From contig NC_071667.1 in NCBI RefSeq assembly GCF_028554725.1, positions 29,717,501-29,781,500 on the forward strand: a DNA stretch of 64,000 nt. The letters are read 5' to 3'. The stretch's first letter is position 1. Each line of letters opens with the position of its first letter. The translations under genes and the position numbers were made by a program. The stretch comes from Zeugodacus cucurbitae (lineage: Eukaryota > Arthropoda > Insecta > Diptera > Tephritidae). Positions 32,101 through 44,095 of the stretch are shown one piece after another. The notes below the pieces were generated by a model that was not told the DNA's origin, searched no databases, and worked only from the letters and a program-made list of their open reading frames with translations.

Positions 32101-33699
32101 TAACCAGCCCCAATCAAGGGCATTATTCTGAGAATACGGAAAAAGGAATCCAGTTTCTATCTTTCAGACTTCATTAAACACACGTTTGAGTTTACACAAA
32201 AAAGCATATATATTGACAATTTAGTACAAATTGACTGATAATGTACTAATTTTGAGTGTACAAGTATGGTAAGTGGAACGAAATGAAACAAGGTGTTTTA
32301 ATCTACATAAATTTTGCCTCCCACTTTATAAATTCACACACGTATGTCTCACTGCATAGGAGATTTCATAATGTTTGAACAAGTTAACTTTAATATTCTC
32401 TTTAATGAATGTTTAATGCTCAACTCAGGTAGTTGACACACATCAGCATTTTACGGTTTACTTTTGTATTACGTTACCTAATAAATATATGCATATATAA
32501 TTATGTATTGAATCAGCTGATTTAATCTTGCTAATGCATTAGAGATAGATAAGCATATATCGCAAGAAGAGCCGACGAATCATTCATACGTGCTAACTGA
32601 ATTTAAATGATAGTGATATACCATAACTCACCAGTTGTTTGTACCAACAATATATGAAATATTTCCTTAAGCCTCACAAGCACAGCTAAATATCAAGCTG
32701 CGTTGCTTGACAAGCTTGTAATTCTTCTGCTTTAAAATCTTCTTAATTCGCTGCTTATTATACCGTTGTAATCCCGCTTATTCTACATGCAAACATTTGC
32801 ATAAATGCTGGTTATGCCTTTAATAAGTCAGCATTACACTCATCTACACGTAATAAGACACTTATCGTCTCAGCAACGCCACGGGTAACTTTCTAACTTC
32901 GTCTGAAATTCCCAACCAAGCGCACATAATTTTAATTACCGTTTATGAAAGAATGTAAATGCGTTAAAAAAAGCGTACTTACTACTGAAGTGCTGCTTAA
33001 ACACTTTTGGCATTTTGGATGGTGGGATGAGATATACGAAATTCTTTATTTAGAAATGCTATCAGAAGACTTAAATTTCGTAAATTTTTCCCAAGAATAT
33101 AAACATTGCTTGAAGGTTGATGGAAACTTAATTTTGAAAATTATACTTGAAGGTGATTCTTTAGGATTCTCAAGAATTGTTATAAAAAGTGGGACACACG
33201 TATGAACCACCCTTTACATATATGGCACATCTATTATATATATTGGTTTAGTTCAATGTTGTGATGTGATGTCAACTGGCAGCCATTAATCAGCTTTGAA
33301 AACGTTAAACTCATTAAAATTTACGTGGAAATACTGGGTTTAAGTTTAATCGCATTGCTATCATAGTTGCACGAGTCACCCATGCATTATTAGCCGCGGA
33401 TTGAGTGCCGCATCAGCGCCGAACTGTGGAGGCGGATGAATAGCGCGCTAAATTAGCCAATTAGTTCGATTATTACTTTAGGAGATTACAAACGCTTCTG
33501 CGCAAAAACGTATTGGGTACCGTTATACATATGCATATGAATTAGCTTGGTTTCGCAGCTAATTATGTTATGATGCCACTGGGAGCTGAGCATAAAGGAA
33601 ATAACTTGATTGTGTTAATAAATTTGTATCTATTTAAAGCTAAAAACGCCCAGCCACAAAATGTTGTGTTAACATAGTGAGAGCATTGCGTGAGGGAGT
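29131..33699. other. AT-rich intergenic DNA, no gene recognised
   Basis: No frame has recognisable domains or splice context. Minor features: a three-fold CAGTAAC-type repeat near 29835, a CTTC run near 29425, and one copy of the diverged duplication described at 31545. A GC-richer patch at 33390-33450 has no identified function. Confidence 0.55.
31545..31728. repeat. Diverged duplicate segment, copy 1
   Basis: About 180 bp are alignable by eye with 54705-54887 in the same orientation. Shared blocks include GTGTTGTAATTAACT, AATATTATGTT and ATCTCTCAACAGATAGTAAC followed by TGTAAT. Neither terminal repeats nor coding capacity is visible. Confidence 0.7.
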
Positions 33700-34072
33700 C
33701 GTCTAATTTTAAAAAGTGTGCACATATTCCTTGGCACCCTGAGGAGGTTGGGCGAAATCGGACCACTGCGACGCCCACATAATGTCGAAAACCGAAAACA
33801 TATAAAGAGCTATAACTAAGCCATAAATTAAGCTATTTTAAAATTTGGTATGAAGGATCGCATTAGAAAGGGGCATAAGTGGATGTAATTTTTTTGGGGA
33901 AGTGGGCGTGGCCATGCCCCCTACTAAGGTTTTTGTACATATCTCGTGAACTGCTAAAGCTATATCAACCAAACTTTCTAGAGTCGTTTCTTTTAGGCTC
34001 TTCCTTACACAGTCCAAAAATGGAGAAAATCGGATAAAAACCAGGCCCACCTCCCATACAAAGGTTATGTTT
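33700..34072 (+). repeat. T repeat copy T2, truncated at both ends
   Basis: Plus orientation. It contains GGCGAAATCGGACCACTGCG with CGCCCAC, GTGGGCGTGGCCATGCCCCC, CATATCTCGTGAACTGC and AATCGG blocks in the order seen at 39002-40016. Both terminal hairpins are missing. It directly abuts the next, inverted copy at 34073. Confidence 0.75.
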
Positions 34073-37008
34073 AACAAGTAAAGAGGCGCTAAGTTCGGAT
34101 GTAACCGAACATTTTATACTCTCGTAATTTATTGAAGAAGATTTAATAAGATAACACTTAAATTTACCCATAAATTCGGCATAAAGTTTAATAGAATAAC
34201 GAAAATCGTCAAATATATTATAGTATATTAGGCCTTTGTGTGCTTATCTTAGTGTGCTCTGCCCAATCCATAAGAAGGGAGACCCCACAATCTGCGCCAA
34301 CTACCGTGGTATAAGTCTCCTCAATATCGCATATAAGGTTTTGTCGAGCGTATTGTGTGAAACGCTAAAGCCCACCGTCAACGAACTGATTGGACCTTAT
34401 CAGTGTGGCTTTAGACCTGGAAAATCTACAATGGACCAGATATTCACCATGCGCCAAATCTTGGAAAAGACCCGAGAGAGAAGAATCTATTCTCACCATC
34501 TTTTTATCGATTTTAAAGCTGCCTTCGATAGCACGAAAAGGAGTTGCCTTTATGCCGCGATGTCTGAATTTGGTATCCCTGCAAAACTAATACGGCTATG
34601 TAAGTTGACGTTGAGCAACACCAAAAGCTCCGTCAGGATCGGGAAGGACCTCTCCAAGCCGTTCGATACCAAACGAGGCTTCAGACAGGGTGACTCACTA
34701 TCGTGCGACTTCTTCAATCTATTGCTGGAAAAAATAATACGAGCAGCAGAGCTAAATAGAGAGGGTACAATCTTTTACAAGAGTGTACACTGTACAGCTG
34801 CTGGCGTATGCCGATGATATTGATATCATCGGAAGCAACAACCACGCCGTTTGTTCTGCGCTTTCCAGACTGGATAAAGAAGCGAAGCGTATGGGTCTGG
34901 TGGTGAATGAGGACAAGACGAAATATCTCCTGTCATCAAACAAACAGTCAGCGCACTCGCGTCTTGGCTCCCACGTCACTGTTGACAGTCATAACTTTGA
35001 AGTTGTAGATAATTTCGTTTATCTGGGAACCAGCATTAACAACACCAACAATGTCAGCCTTGAAATCCAACGCAGAATCACTCTTGCCAACAGGTGCTAC
35101 TTTGGACTGAGTAGGCAATTGAAAAGTAAAGTCCTCTCTCGACGAACCAAAATCAAACTCTATAGGTCGCTCATTATTCCCGTCCTGATGTATGGCGCTG
35201 AAGCGTGGACGATGACAACATCCGATGAGACGACTCTTGGGGTTTTCGAGGGAAAGGTTTTGCGCAAGATTTATGGTCCTCTAAACATTGGCAACGGCGA
35301 ATACCGCAGACGATGGAACGATGAGCTGTACGATTTATACGACGACATTGACATTGTTCAGCGAATAAAAAGACAGCGGCTACGCTGGCTAGGTCATGTT
35401 GTACGGATGGAAGAAAACACTCCCGCTCTGAAAGTATTCGATGCAGTACCCGCTGAAGGAAAACCGGTAATTAGGTATATGGGAGCTAGGAGATGTTATG
35501 ACCCGATTTTAATAATTTTTGGAACGGAACACTATTAGAAGAAAACAATTTCCTCTGAATTACATTACATTATCTAAGAGATTTAGCCATATTTTCGGTT
35601 AAAATTTACCCTTAGGCGCTGAGTTCAACATGTTCGATATCTGAGGCCTCTGAGTTATAGTCCGTTTTCGACAATTTTTTTATAAATGAAGCCAGAGATG
35701 ATATACACTCTTTGTGTCAAGTTTCAAAATTGAGTTATAAGGAAAGTATGCGTGGTTGTGAACCGATTTCGCACATTTATGTCCGTGTTATCAGGGTGTC
35801 AAGAAAATATTATATAGTATACCGAATTTCGTTGAAATCTGTGGAGTAGTTCCTGAGATATGGTTTTTGACCCATAAGTGGGCGATGTCACGCCCATTTT
35901 CCATTTTGTAAAAAAATCTGAGTGCAGCTTCCTTCTGCTATTTCTTCTGTAAAATTTAGTGTTTCTGACGTTTTTCGTTAGTGAGTTAACTCACTTTTAG
36001 TATTTTTCAACCTAACCTTTGTATGGGAGGTCGGCGTGGTTATTATCCGATTTCAACTATGGGGAACGTAAGAGAACCGACTGCAGAAAGTTTGGTTTAT
36101 ATAGCTTCATTGGTTTGCGAGATATATACAAATAACCGATTTGGGGGCGGGTCCACGCCCACTTTCCCAAAAAAATTACATAGTGCGATCCTTTATTCTA
36201 AATTTTACTGTTATAACTTTATTTATGGCTTAGTTATGACATATTATGCGTTTTTGGATTTCGTCATTTTGTTTTTCCGATTTTGCCCATTTTTCGATTC
36301 GTTTCATTAACATATCTCAATTTTTACACAAGTTATCGCTTGCACGGGCTGACGGACGGCCAGACATCCGGATTTCAACTCCACTCGTTATCCTGATCAT
36401 TTATATACTAAAAATGCTTTAATTCACTAAGGAAAAGCACCAGAAACCTTAAATTTCATTACAAAGATTTTGCAGAAGAGCTGCACTCAAATTGGTATAC
36501 ACAAGTTGAAATGGGTGTGGCTCCGCCCACTTATGGGTCAAACACCATATCTCCGAAGCTACTCGACCAATATCAAGGAAAGTTGGTTTGTAATATTTTC
36601 CTTACATCCCAATGATATGTTGTGAAAATAGGCCAAATCGATTCACAACCACGCCTACTTCCTATATACCGGAACTTTGAAATCAACCTGAATAGTTTAC
36701 TTTTTAATATGTAAAGTAAGCTCTAGTGAAGATATCGGAACAGAACTTTGCATAAATACTGCATTTATAGTGTGGCAGCCCATTTCTAAAAATCGCCGAA
36801 ATCGGACCATAGGGTTTCAAGGCCCCATATATCGAACATGAGGAACTCAGTGCTTCTAACCTAATATTAGGGTTTCCAACTTTCAATGGACTTTATACCA
36901 TATATATGACGAATATGTGGGTCAAATAGTGTATTAAATAATATTAAATAAATAAAGTGCGAGAGTATAAAATGTTCGGTCAAAACCGAACTTAGCCCTT
37001 CCTTACTT
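34073..37008. repeat. T repeat inverted pair T3(-)/T4(+), both outer ends RE
   Basis: T3 begins with the RE end (hairpin GTTCGG-ATGTAA-CCGAAC at 34093-34110) and reads in minus orientation to about 36415, interrupted by an RTE piece at 34247-35457. T4 then reads in plus orientation from about 36416 to the RE end at 37008 (hairpin GTTCGGT-CAAA-ACCGAAC, 36974-36991). The inner LE ends are absent from the junction. The composite is therefore an inverted dimer with identical outer ends. Confidence 0.75.
34247..35457 (+). mobile_element. RTE copy D, chimeric and 3'-truncated, inside a T repeat
   Basis: Plus-strand RT sequence from [19 protein letters not shown] to a break in the C-terminal DAVPA segment. 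Open parts are 34236-34817 and 34783-35538. A 7-bp tandem duplication (TGTACAC/TGTACAG, 34784-34797) shifts frame just before an intact YADD, exactly as in copy A. The first part matches copy A (ERRIYSHHLFIDF), whereas sequence after about 35200 matches the (CATA)n-tailed copies (MTTSDET, NDELYDLYDDID, ENTPALKVF). The copy has no 3' UTR or simple-repeat tail, which is odd for a LINE, and no target duplication was seen. Confidence 0.82.
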
Positions 37009-37865
37009 TTTTTTCGGTTTAAGTTACTTGACTGCTTTTAACATAAATAAGTATCTAAAACAGAGTAGCCTTCAAAATTATGGCGCTTTGTATACAGTAT
37101 GTATCTGTAATAAAATTCCGTTGCACAACGACATTTCGTTGCATGATTCATAAAACAAAAAAAAAAACAATTTAGCCACTCACCAAAAAAATCTACCGAA
37201 ACTTACTCAAATATTCACAGCAACTTTGTATAATTGTCACTAACACGGAGTTATTTCTCCAAATTCCTAACTGTCTTCTTGTACCTACTAGCCGAATTAA
37301 TCCATCCTCAATTGTTGCCATTGCATAATAAACAACAAATGAAATTAAATTTGTTGCAGAGGATAAAAGTTTTTGCCATTCTCGACTGCAATTAAAATAA
37401 TCAACAACAACTACAAACGACCACTTAGTTTACCTGCTGTAGACTCATTCGTCCCCTTCGCTTCCCCTTGTGGTAATTTATACGAGTTGCTTTGTCAAAT
37501 AGATGGATGAAAATGGCAAAATAGAGTGCGTAAATGAACACGACAGAGAAGAGAAAAACGAATTTTGTGGACTTGTTAAGAAAGTTAGCTGCTAACCATA
37601 AAGTGGAATTAACATGAATTGTCACCAAATTGAAAAGTGCAATTAAAAAACAAAAGCAACCAAAGTAAGCCAGACTCGTGCTTCAAGAATAGTGTTGCGA
37701 TTAAGCGGATTAGATAAGAAAGCACGAAAGTGAATATCTAACTACTAAAAGTGCTAAGTTTTTTATGGAGTCTAAGATGACTTCAAAGCTTCGTGAAGAC
37801 AACTCAAACTCGGGTATCTAAATAAGTATGTATGTACGTGTAAAACTAATAATTTTGCAATTTAA
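37009..37865. other. Intergenic DNA between T clusters, nothing recognised
   Basis: AT-rich sequence with no gene or element that I could support. Confidence 0.5.
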
Positions 37866-38995
37866 ACAAGTAAGTATACTAAAGTATTTATATTATTTTT
37901 AAAATAACTAACAAATTGATCCATAAAGTCAATAAATTTAATGTCTTAAGTATACTAGAATAACGAAAATCATTAAATATATGAGAGTTAGTAATTCCTT
38001 GATCGATTTCATAAATTTTCGCCACTAAGCTACACTGTAAACAAGATTATAAGTTCGCTAATTTTGCTGATATCTCACATATTAACCGATATATACGATA
38101 AAAAGACCACCAGAAGCTTGAAAACCTGTATATGAGCCATAAGCGAACTACGGGAAGTTATGTCCTCATTTTACCCATTTTTTTGCACAGAGGCACACTA
38201 TTGAAAGAAAAATTCACATCTGAATTTCTATAAAATAATAGAGAGATTTTTCAACATTTTCTGTAAAAATATCCATAGGCACTGAGGTCTTAGTGTTCGA
38301 TATTCTGAGCTTTGAAAAATTATAGTTCGATTTCGACCATTTTGAAGTAGAATTCAGTATTTATGTACAGTATGATTGAGTTCCAAGTTGCATGCTGCTT
38401 TATATCAGGTACGAATTTCCTTCTTAGGAAATTTAAGCTAAACACTTAAAATAGAGAAGTTCTTAAAATATGGATTTTGGCCCAAAAGTGGGTGAGGTCA
38501 CGCTAATGAGGAGTTTTCTATAACAATCGGAGTGTAACTCTTCTATACCAACTTTTCTATAAAAATTATGCTTCTAACTATTTTCATTATTAAGTTAAAG
38601 TACTTTAAGTAGTTTTTATATGGAGAGGGTGGTGTGAAATGTGTATAGTAAGATTGGTTTATATAATTTTGGTAGTTTATATTCAAAAAACCTATAAGGA
38701 GACCACTTTCAAAAAAAAAAATTTTCAGAGAAATCTGCCCCTAGTCTGAACATCTGTATCAAATTATAATTTTATAGCTTTATTTAGGGCTTAGTTTTGA
38801 CACATTATAGATTTTCACACCATTTTATGGACTTTATGGGCTTGACAATGGTCAGACGCTACGATCTACAGTACCAACCCTCCCATAGGTCCAGGAAACA
38901 AGTTTAGCAAGTTTCATTAAGACGTCTAAATTTTTGCCCAAGTTATTGCTTGCACGGACGGAAAGACGGAGAGAGTATAAAAATGCAGTGACAGC
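37866..38995 (-). repeat. T repeat copy T5, old and degenerate
   Basis: Minus orientation. It begins with ACAAGTAAG but lacks the RE hairpin. The central GC blocks are eroded (GTGGGTGAGGTCACGC near 38487), and it ends in GAGAGTATAAAA near 38971-38983, remnant of the LE end. It faces T6, forming a (-)/(+) pair whose LE ends are separated by about 20 bp. Confidence 0.6.
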
Positions 38996-39001
38996 CTAGA
39001 C

Positions 39002-40016
39002 TTTTTATACTCTCGCAACATGTTGCACAGAGTATTATAGTTTTGTTCACATAACGGTTGTTTGTGTCACCAAGAAATAAAATAGTTAAATATGGGGTTA
39101 TATACATATATAAATGATCAGGATGACGAGTGGATTTGAAATCCATCCGTCCGTCTGTCCGTCGGTCCGTGCAAGCGATAAATGGGCAAAATCGGTCCAC
39201 TGCCACGCCCACAAAATGGCGGAAACCGAAAACATATACAGTGTCATAACTAAGCCATAAATAAAGTTATGAAAATAAAATTTGGAACATAGGATCGCAT
39301 TAGGGAGGGGCACATTTGGATGTATTTTTTTTAAGTGGGCGTGACCCCGCCCCCAAATAGATTTTTTGTACATATCTCGCAAACCAATAGAGCTATATAA
39401 ACCAAACTTTCTGCAGTCGTTTTTTTTAGTCACTTCCTAATACAGTCCAAAAATGAAAGAAATCGGAAATGACCACGCCCACCTCCCATACAAAGGTTAG
39501 GTTGAAAATTACTAAAAGTGCGTTAACTCACTAACGAAAAACGTCAGAAACACTAAATTTCGCATAAGAAATGGCAGATGGAAGCTACAGTCAGATTTTT
39601 TTTACAAAATGGAAAATGGGCGTGGGGTCGCCCACTTATGGGTCAAAAACTATATCTCAGGAACTACTCGACCAATTTCAATGAAACTTGGTTTGTAATA
39701 ATTTCCTTACATCCCAATGATATTTTGTGAAAATAGGCCAAATCGCTTTACAACTACGTCTACTTCCTATATACCAGAACTTTGAAGACGATTACAATAT
39801 ATAAATTAAGAACTAGTGAAGAAATCGGAACAGAGCTTTGCACAAATACTATGTTTATAGTGTGACAGCCCCATTCTAAAAATCGCCGAAATCTGACCAT
39901 ATGTTTTCAAGGCCCCATGTATCGAACTTATATATAATATAAAAAAAATTAAATAAATAAATTGCGAGAGTATAAAATGTTCGGTTACACCCGAACTTAG
40001 CTCTTCCTTACTTGTT
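39002..40016 (+). repeat. T repeat copy T6, reference copy with both ends
   Basis: The LE end has a two-step hairpin at 39007-39035 (stems ATACTCT/AGAGTAT and GCAACA/TGTTGC). The RE end has the hairpin GTTCGG-TTACAC-CCGAAC at 39979-39996. TTTTATACTCTCGCAA near the LE is mirrored by TTGCGAGAGTATAAAA near the RE, a perfect 16-bp inverted repeat. Inside, AAATCGG + CCACGCCCAC-type blocks recur at 39203, 39473 and 39754, GTGGGCGTG blocks at 39335 and 39617, and TATCTC blocks at 39371 and 39651. The spacing is 270-281 bp throughout. No sustained reading frame is present. Confidence 0.82.
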
Positions 40017-40647
40017 TATAATACAATTGGTAAATTTTTTAAGTTAACAATAATTATATCTCATTTAAATTTCCACGGTTTATGTATTATATTATACTTT
40101 TAGTTAAATTTTTTGTTTTTTTGTAATTTAAATTTTAACAACGAAGAACAAAACAACGGAGGCAATTGACTTGAATGATGTCAGTGTGTTGGAGCGCAGT
40201 AAAAGCACTTGAAAAAGATCAAAATTCTTAACTTCTAAACCGTTTTGTGTTCGGTAGCGTACACTTGTGTTCATAATAACAGCAGTGGGAGTTGGAATGC
40301 GCTCTGATACAAAATACTTTCAAAACCAATTTCCGTTGGGTCCTTTTTCGGAAAAATACTATTAAGTGCTATAACTAAATCACAGTTTGTTATAGAAGAT
40401 TACTGGTTTGGGTGGACACATGTTCTCAATTATACTTTAGTAACTCCAAAGGTAAATGCAATTAGTTCATACTTTCCTCTACCCCCAATATACACAAAAT
40501 GTATGGGGTTTCGACTTTCAAATTGACTGTATACCGTGTATATTGTTTTCTTAACTTCAATGTAAATGAATGTTGAATATGTATGAAATTTGTCTCGACC
40601 TTGGGCACAATAGTCCAAAGATCGTAGTCCATACCTCTACTTATATA

Positions 40648-41067
40648 AAGCGTTTTTCAATAGGGACGCAACAAAAGTAGACCGATAGGTAAGTCTGAGT
40701 AAGTGGCCTCAACTTTGAGAACGCTACCTACAATTTATTTTCGTCATAATCGCATAATCGTCCTGTCTGATCGCTCAATGATAACCGAATATTTTTGACC
40801 CGAATTGGATGACATGGACTTGGACAATATGTGGTTCCAATAGGACGGCGCTACAAGCCGCACAACGAATCAAAAATCCATTTATGGTAAACCAAGTTTG
40901 GCGAACGTGTTATCCACGAAAATTGGGTTCACCGTCTAGACTTCTGCAAGCGTACCCGTGGTGGCCATGCAAAGTTCCATACATAATTGCATCGAATGTA
41001 CTTTCACAGGAATAAAGAATTCATTGATATCCCACCGTTTTTGTTGCGCTCCTACTGAAAAACCCTC
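40648..41067 (+). mobile_element. Short mariner deletion derivative (420 bp) with TIRs
   Basis: Flanked by TA on both sides (40646-40647, 41068-41069). The terminal inverted repeats are about 29 bp, differing at a few positions (TTTTTCAATAGGGACGCAAC left, TTTTTCAGTAGGAGCGCAAC right as reverse complement). The interior keeps a remnant of transposase around the second catalytic aspartate: DMDLDNMWFQ, a stop, then DGATS near 40831-40860. It is therefore an internally deleted copy of a Tc1/mariner element with a DD41D-like transposase, now MITE-sized. Confidence 0.8.
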
Positions 41068-43149
41068 TATATCCATTTATAGTCTAGACCTTTGGTAGTT
41101 CCCACACCTCTAATACGTATATAATGATTCCATCCCCTCGCTGTCATACAGTCCGAAATCCAGAAAACGAATATAATTGAACTTATTTACAAGAAAATAT
41201 TTTTGTAATCATAAATGGCGCTGCTTTTATTACGAACACAGCTGTATGCAGGCGTGTTCTTCGCGATTTGACAATTTTTTGATATTTCATGATTTATGTC
41301 AGTGACTTACACGTCCCATTACCCAATCCATCATGCATTCCTTTATGAATTCTCTGAATATTAAAAATGTTCCAAACTTTTCTTTTGTTGTTTTACAAAG
41401 CTTTATAAGCCCATATGCACACATATGAAGGGAAATGTGGCAGAGCAAATGTGGCACGTCAAGCGGTGCTGTGAGAGTTGTAAATATTTTGAGAGCACTT
41501 GAAGCGAATCACGAGTAAAAAAAACACGAATGTGAACTTGAAAGTTTCAATAAGAGCAGTGTGGTATATTTCTCTAATTTAATTGCCTTGAATACTTATA
41601 TGAAGGTATTGTAATTACAAGCACATAGTTAGCTTAAAAAGTTAATTTAATGAATTGGTAGAAATGCTTACTGCTTAAATGTTGAGCACAATCATAAAAT
41701 GAGGTTAACCGAGATAGCTTATACTCTTCAGATATCAAAGCTACGTGTGGGAGATATGAATCAGCCCAAGTTATTTCGGCGTTATCATTTTAATCCAATC
41801 ACCAGCCATCCGAGGGACCTAAGTTTTGAAATGCATACAGAAAAAAGCTTTCGAGTTGCTTCCGCATCTGCTGTATTTGGTCCCAGCGGCTTTTTACTGC
41901 TCTCAATTTGAGGCATATTTTGAAGGCAAGTCATCAGAACTTTTTAGCCTGACTAATACTTACATATTATCTTACATAATTGCATACAAATTTATTTTCT
42001 TAAAAAATTTAAATTTAGGTACAGAGCCAACGGCTCATTGGTTGATAGTTCTACCAGATTGGATACATCATAAGCCAAGCTTGTATAATTATACTTTGAA
42101 ATCTAAATGTAATAACAGTCCAAGCTTCTAAAGCAAAACTGGTTTCAGCATCTCTAAGCTTTGTGAAATTGTAAAGCCATTTTTTATCCGTTCATCCCTT
42201 TCCCTTTCTTCCCTCCGTAGCTTCGTAAAGCGAAAGTTGTCGGCACACAACAATCCTTCAATGTAATTACACAATGCAAATGAATAAGAAAAAGAATGTA
42301 GGAACAAAAACAAAAAGTACACGCAAATTGCTGATTGTGTTGGTTAACTTAGCATTTGTCACAAGAATTGCAGTCACGTTTCGTACCACCAACAACAGCA
42401 ACAACACATCATTTCATTAAATGCATTTGCAGTACATAACAGTTATTCGCCCGCACATTGCAACAGTTTAGAGATCTAGATATAAACCGAGGCGCTCCTC
42501 CTCCCGTTGAGGTTGGCCAAAGTCGGTTGTGTTGCGCAATGCTTCTGCGAACTGTGAATTTCCATTTCTTCGTCTAATGACATCATTTTGCACTGTTGTG
42601 CAGCCCATTAAGTGCGTCATTTAACTGTAATATTTACATCTACTTCTTTTTGTTGCATTATCGACGTAATTACACAATTACGTATTCACAAGTACAAGAG
42701 AACACACACACACATTTGCACCTATTTGCACGCCGGCTAAGCTGTGTTGATATTTGAGTTGGAAATGTCGCCTTTCTTCAGCATTGAGACAAATCGGGGC
42801 TCACGGGGAGGGGGGATTGCAGTTTGACAGTGTGAAATATTTGAAGTTCCTGAGCGGATCAATTAATAACAAAATGTGAGAAGCTTCAAAAGTAGCAGCA
42901 GATAATGTCGACTATAATTATGCATATTTATTTCAAAGTCTTGTAAAATTCACAGTCAGTGCCAGGGAAATACCAAAAATCAAAATTGTCCTTTAAGTGG
43001 GAGGATAAATAAAAAATCTAGATTTTTTTTGCTTTTACAAATAATTCTCCATGTTCCCTACTTTCTTAAAGAAAATAACAAAGAAAATTCAAATTTAAAG
43101 GGACATGTTTTTTGCGATTAGTAACTGGCGAATAACAAGCGTGATGTCG
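41068..43149. other. Intergenic DNA, nothing recognised
   Basis: AT-rich sequence with short chance frames. No gene, RNA or transposon end was seen; (AAC)-rich patches occur near 42390. Confidence 0.5.
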
Positions 43150-43199
43150 AAGCAGGACTGTCCGCATAGACTTTAGACTCATATATCCCCTCAGGAAAA

Positions 43200-43860
43200 A
43201 GTCTAAAAGTCCACAGGAATGAAATAATCTGCTCACCGAAGTATTCGGTCAATAAATTCATTGACTGATGCGATGTGTGGGAATTGGCGCCGTCTTGTTG
43301 GTATCAAATGTGGCCGAGATCACAAGCTTCAATTTCAGGCATCAAATAGTCGGTTATCATGTCGCGATAACGGTTGCCATTGACTGATACCTTCTCTCCG
43401 GCATCATTTTTGAAGAAATATGTATCGATGATTCCATCAGCCTACAAACAACACAAAACCGTTGGTTTTTCTGAATATAATTACAGCTCTTGAATCTCTT
43501 ATGGTTGCTCTTCGTCCGAAATGCAGGAATTTTGCTTGTTTACGTACCCACAGAGACACAGACAGAAATGGGACTCATCGTTGAACAGAATTTGGCGTGT
43601 AAACGTCGGATCTTCTTGGAACTCTTCAAAAGCCCATATAGTGAAACGATGTCGCTTGGGAGGGTCGAGCGGCTTCAGTCTTGTATTTTATATGCGTTCA
43701 ATTTAAGATCTCGACGTAAAATGCGCCATACGTCAGTCCAGGTTGCTGAGAACGGCGCCGAATCGTCTCTCCACAGTCTTCGTGTACAGCTACATATATT
43801 TTCTTCACTCCGTGCTGGACGTGGTCTATTCGGTCGAATATTATCCAATAATGAATGCTG
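43200..43860 (-). pseudogene. Degenerate DD41D-type mariner transposase
   Basis: The minus strand carries scattered transposase motifs with stops and frameshifts. Near 43564-43587 is FNDESHFC, the first aspartate (FSDEAHF in the neighbouring copy). Near 43271-43306 is YQQDGANSHTS, the second. Near 43160-43190 is GIYESKVYAD, matching WGYVKSKVYRN downstream of the third aspartate, which itself is lost. The order and spacing match the element at 44096-45028, but sequence divergence is large, so it is an older, separate insertion. No terminal repeats were found. Confidence 0.7.
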
Positions 43861-44095
43861 TGTCTCAAGATGGGTTATGATGTGGCGAATATTACACTTA
43901 GTAGGCCGATTATGCTGGCTATAAGTTGAGCAAAGCGCAAGAAACACATTCTTTACAGAATGTGCATTTTCGTAAGAAAATTTAACAATTTGTAAAATTT
44001 GCCAATTTGCCAAACAATACTGAACAAAATTAACGTGACGCTTGATACGACTCACACGTGATATGTCAAAAAAGGCTATTGGAAAAGTATATCTA

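Noticed and set aside
39002..40016. T as a Helitron
   Set aside because: A 3' hairpin fits, but I see neither a clear TC start nor a CTRR end between A and T, and there is a second hairpin at the other end. Left unclassified.
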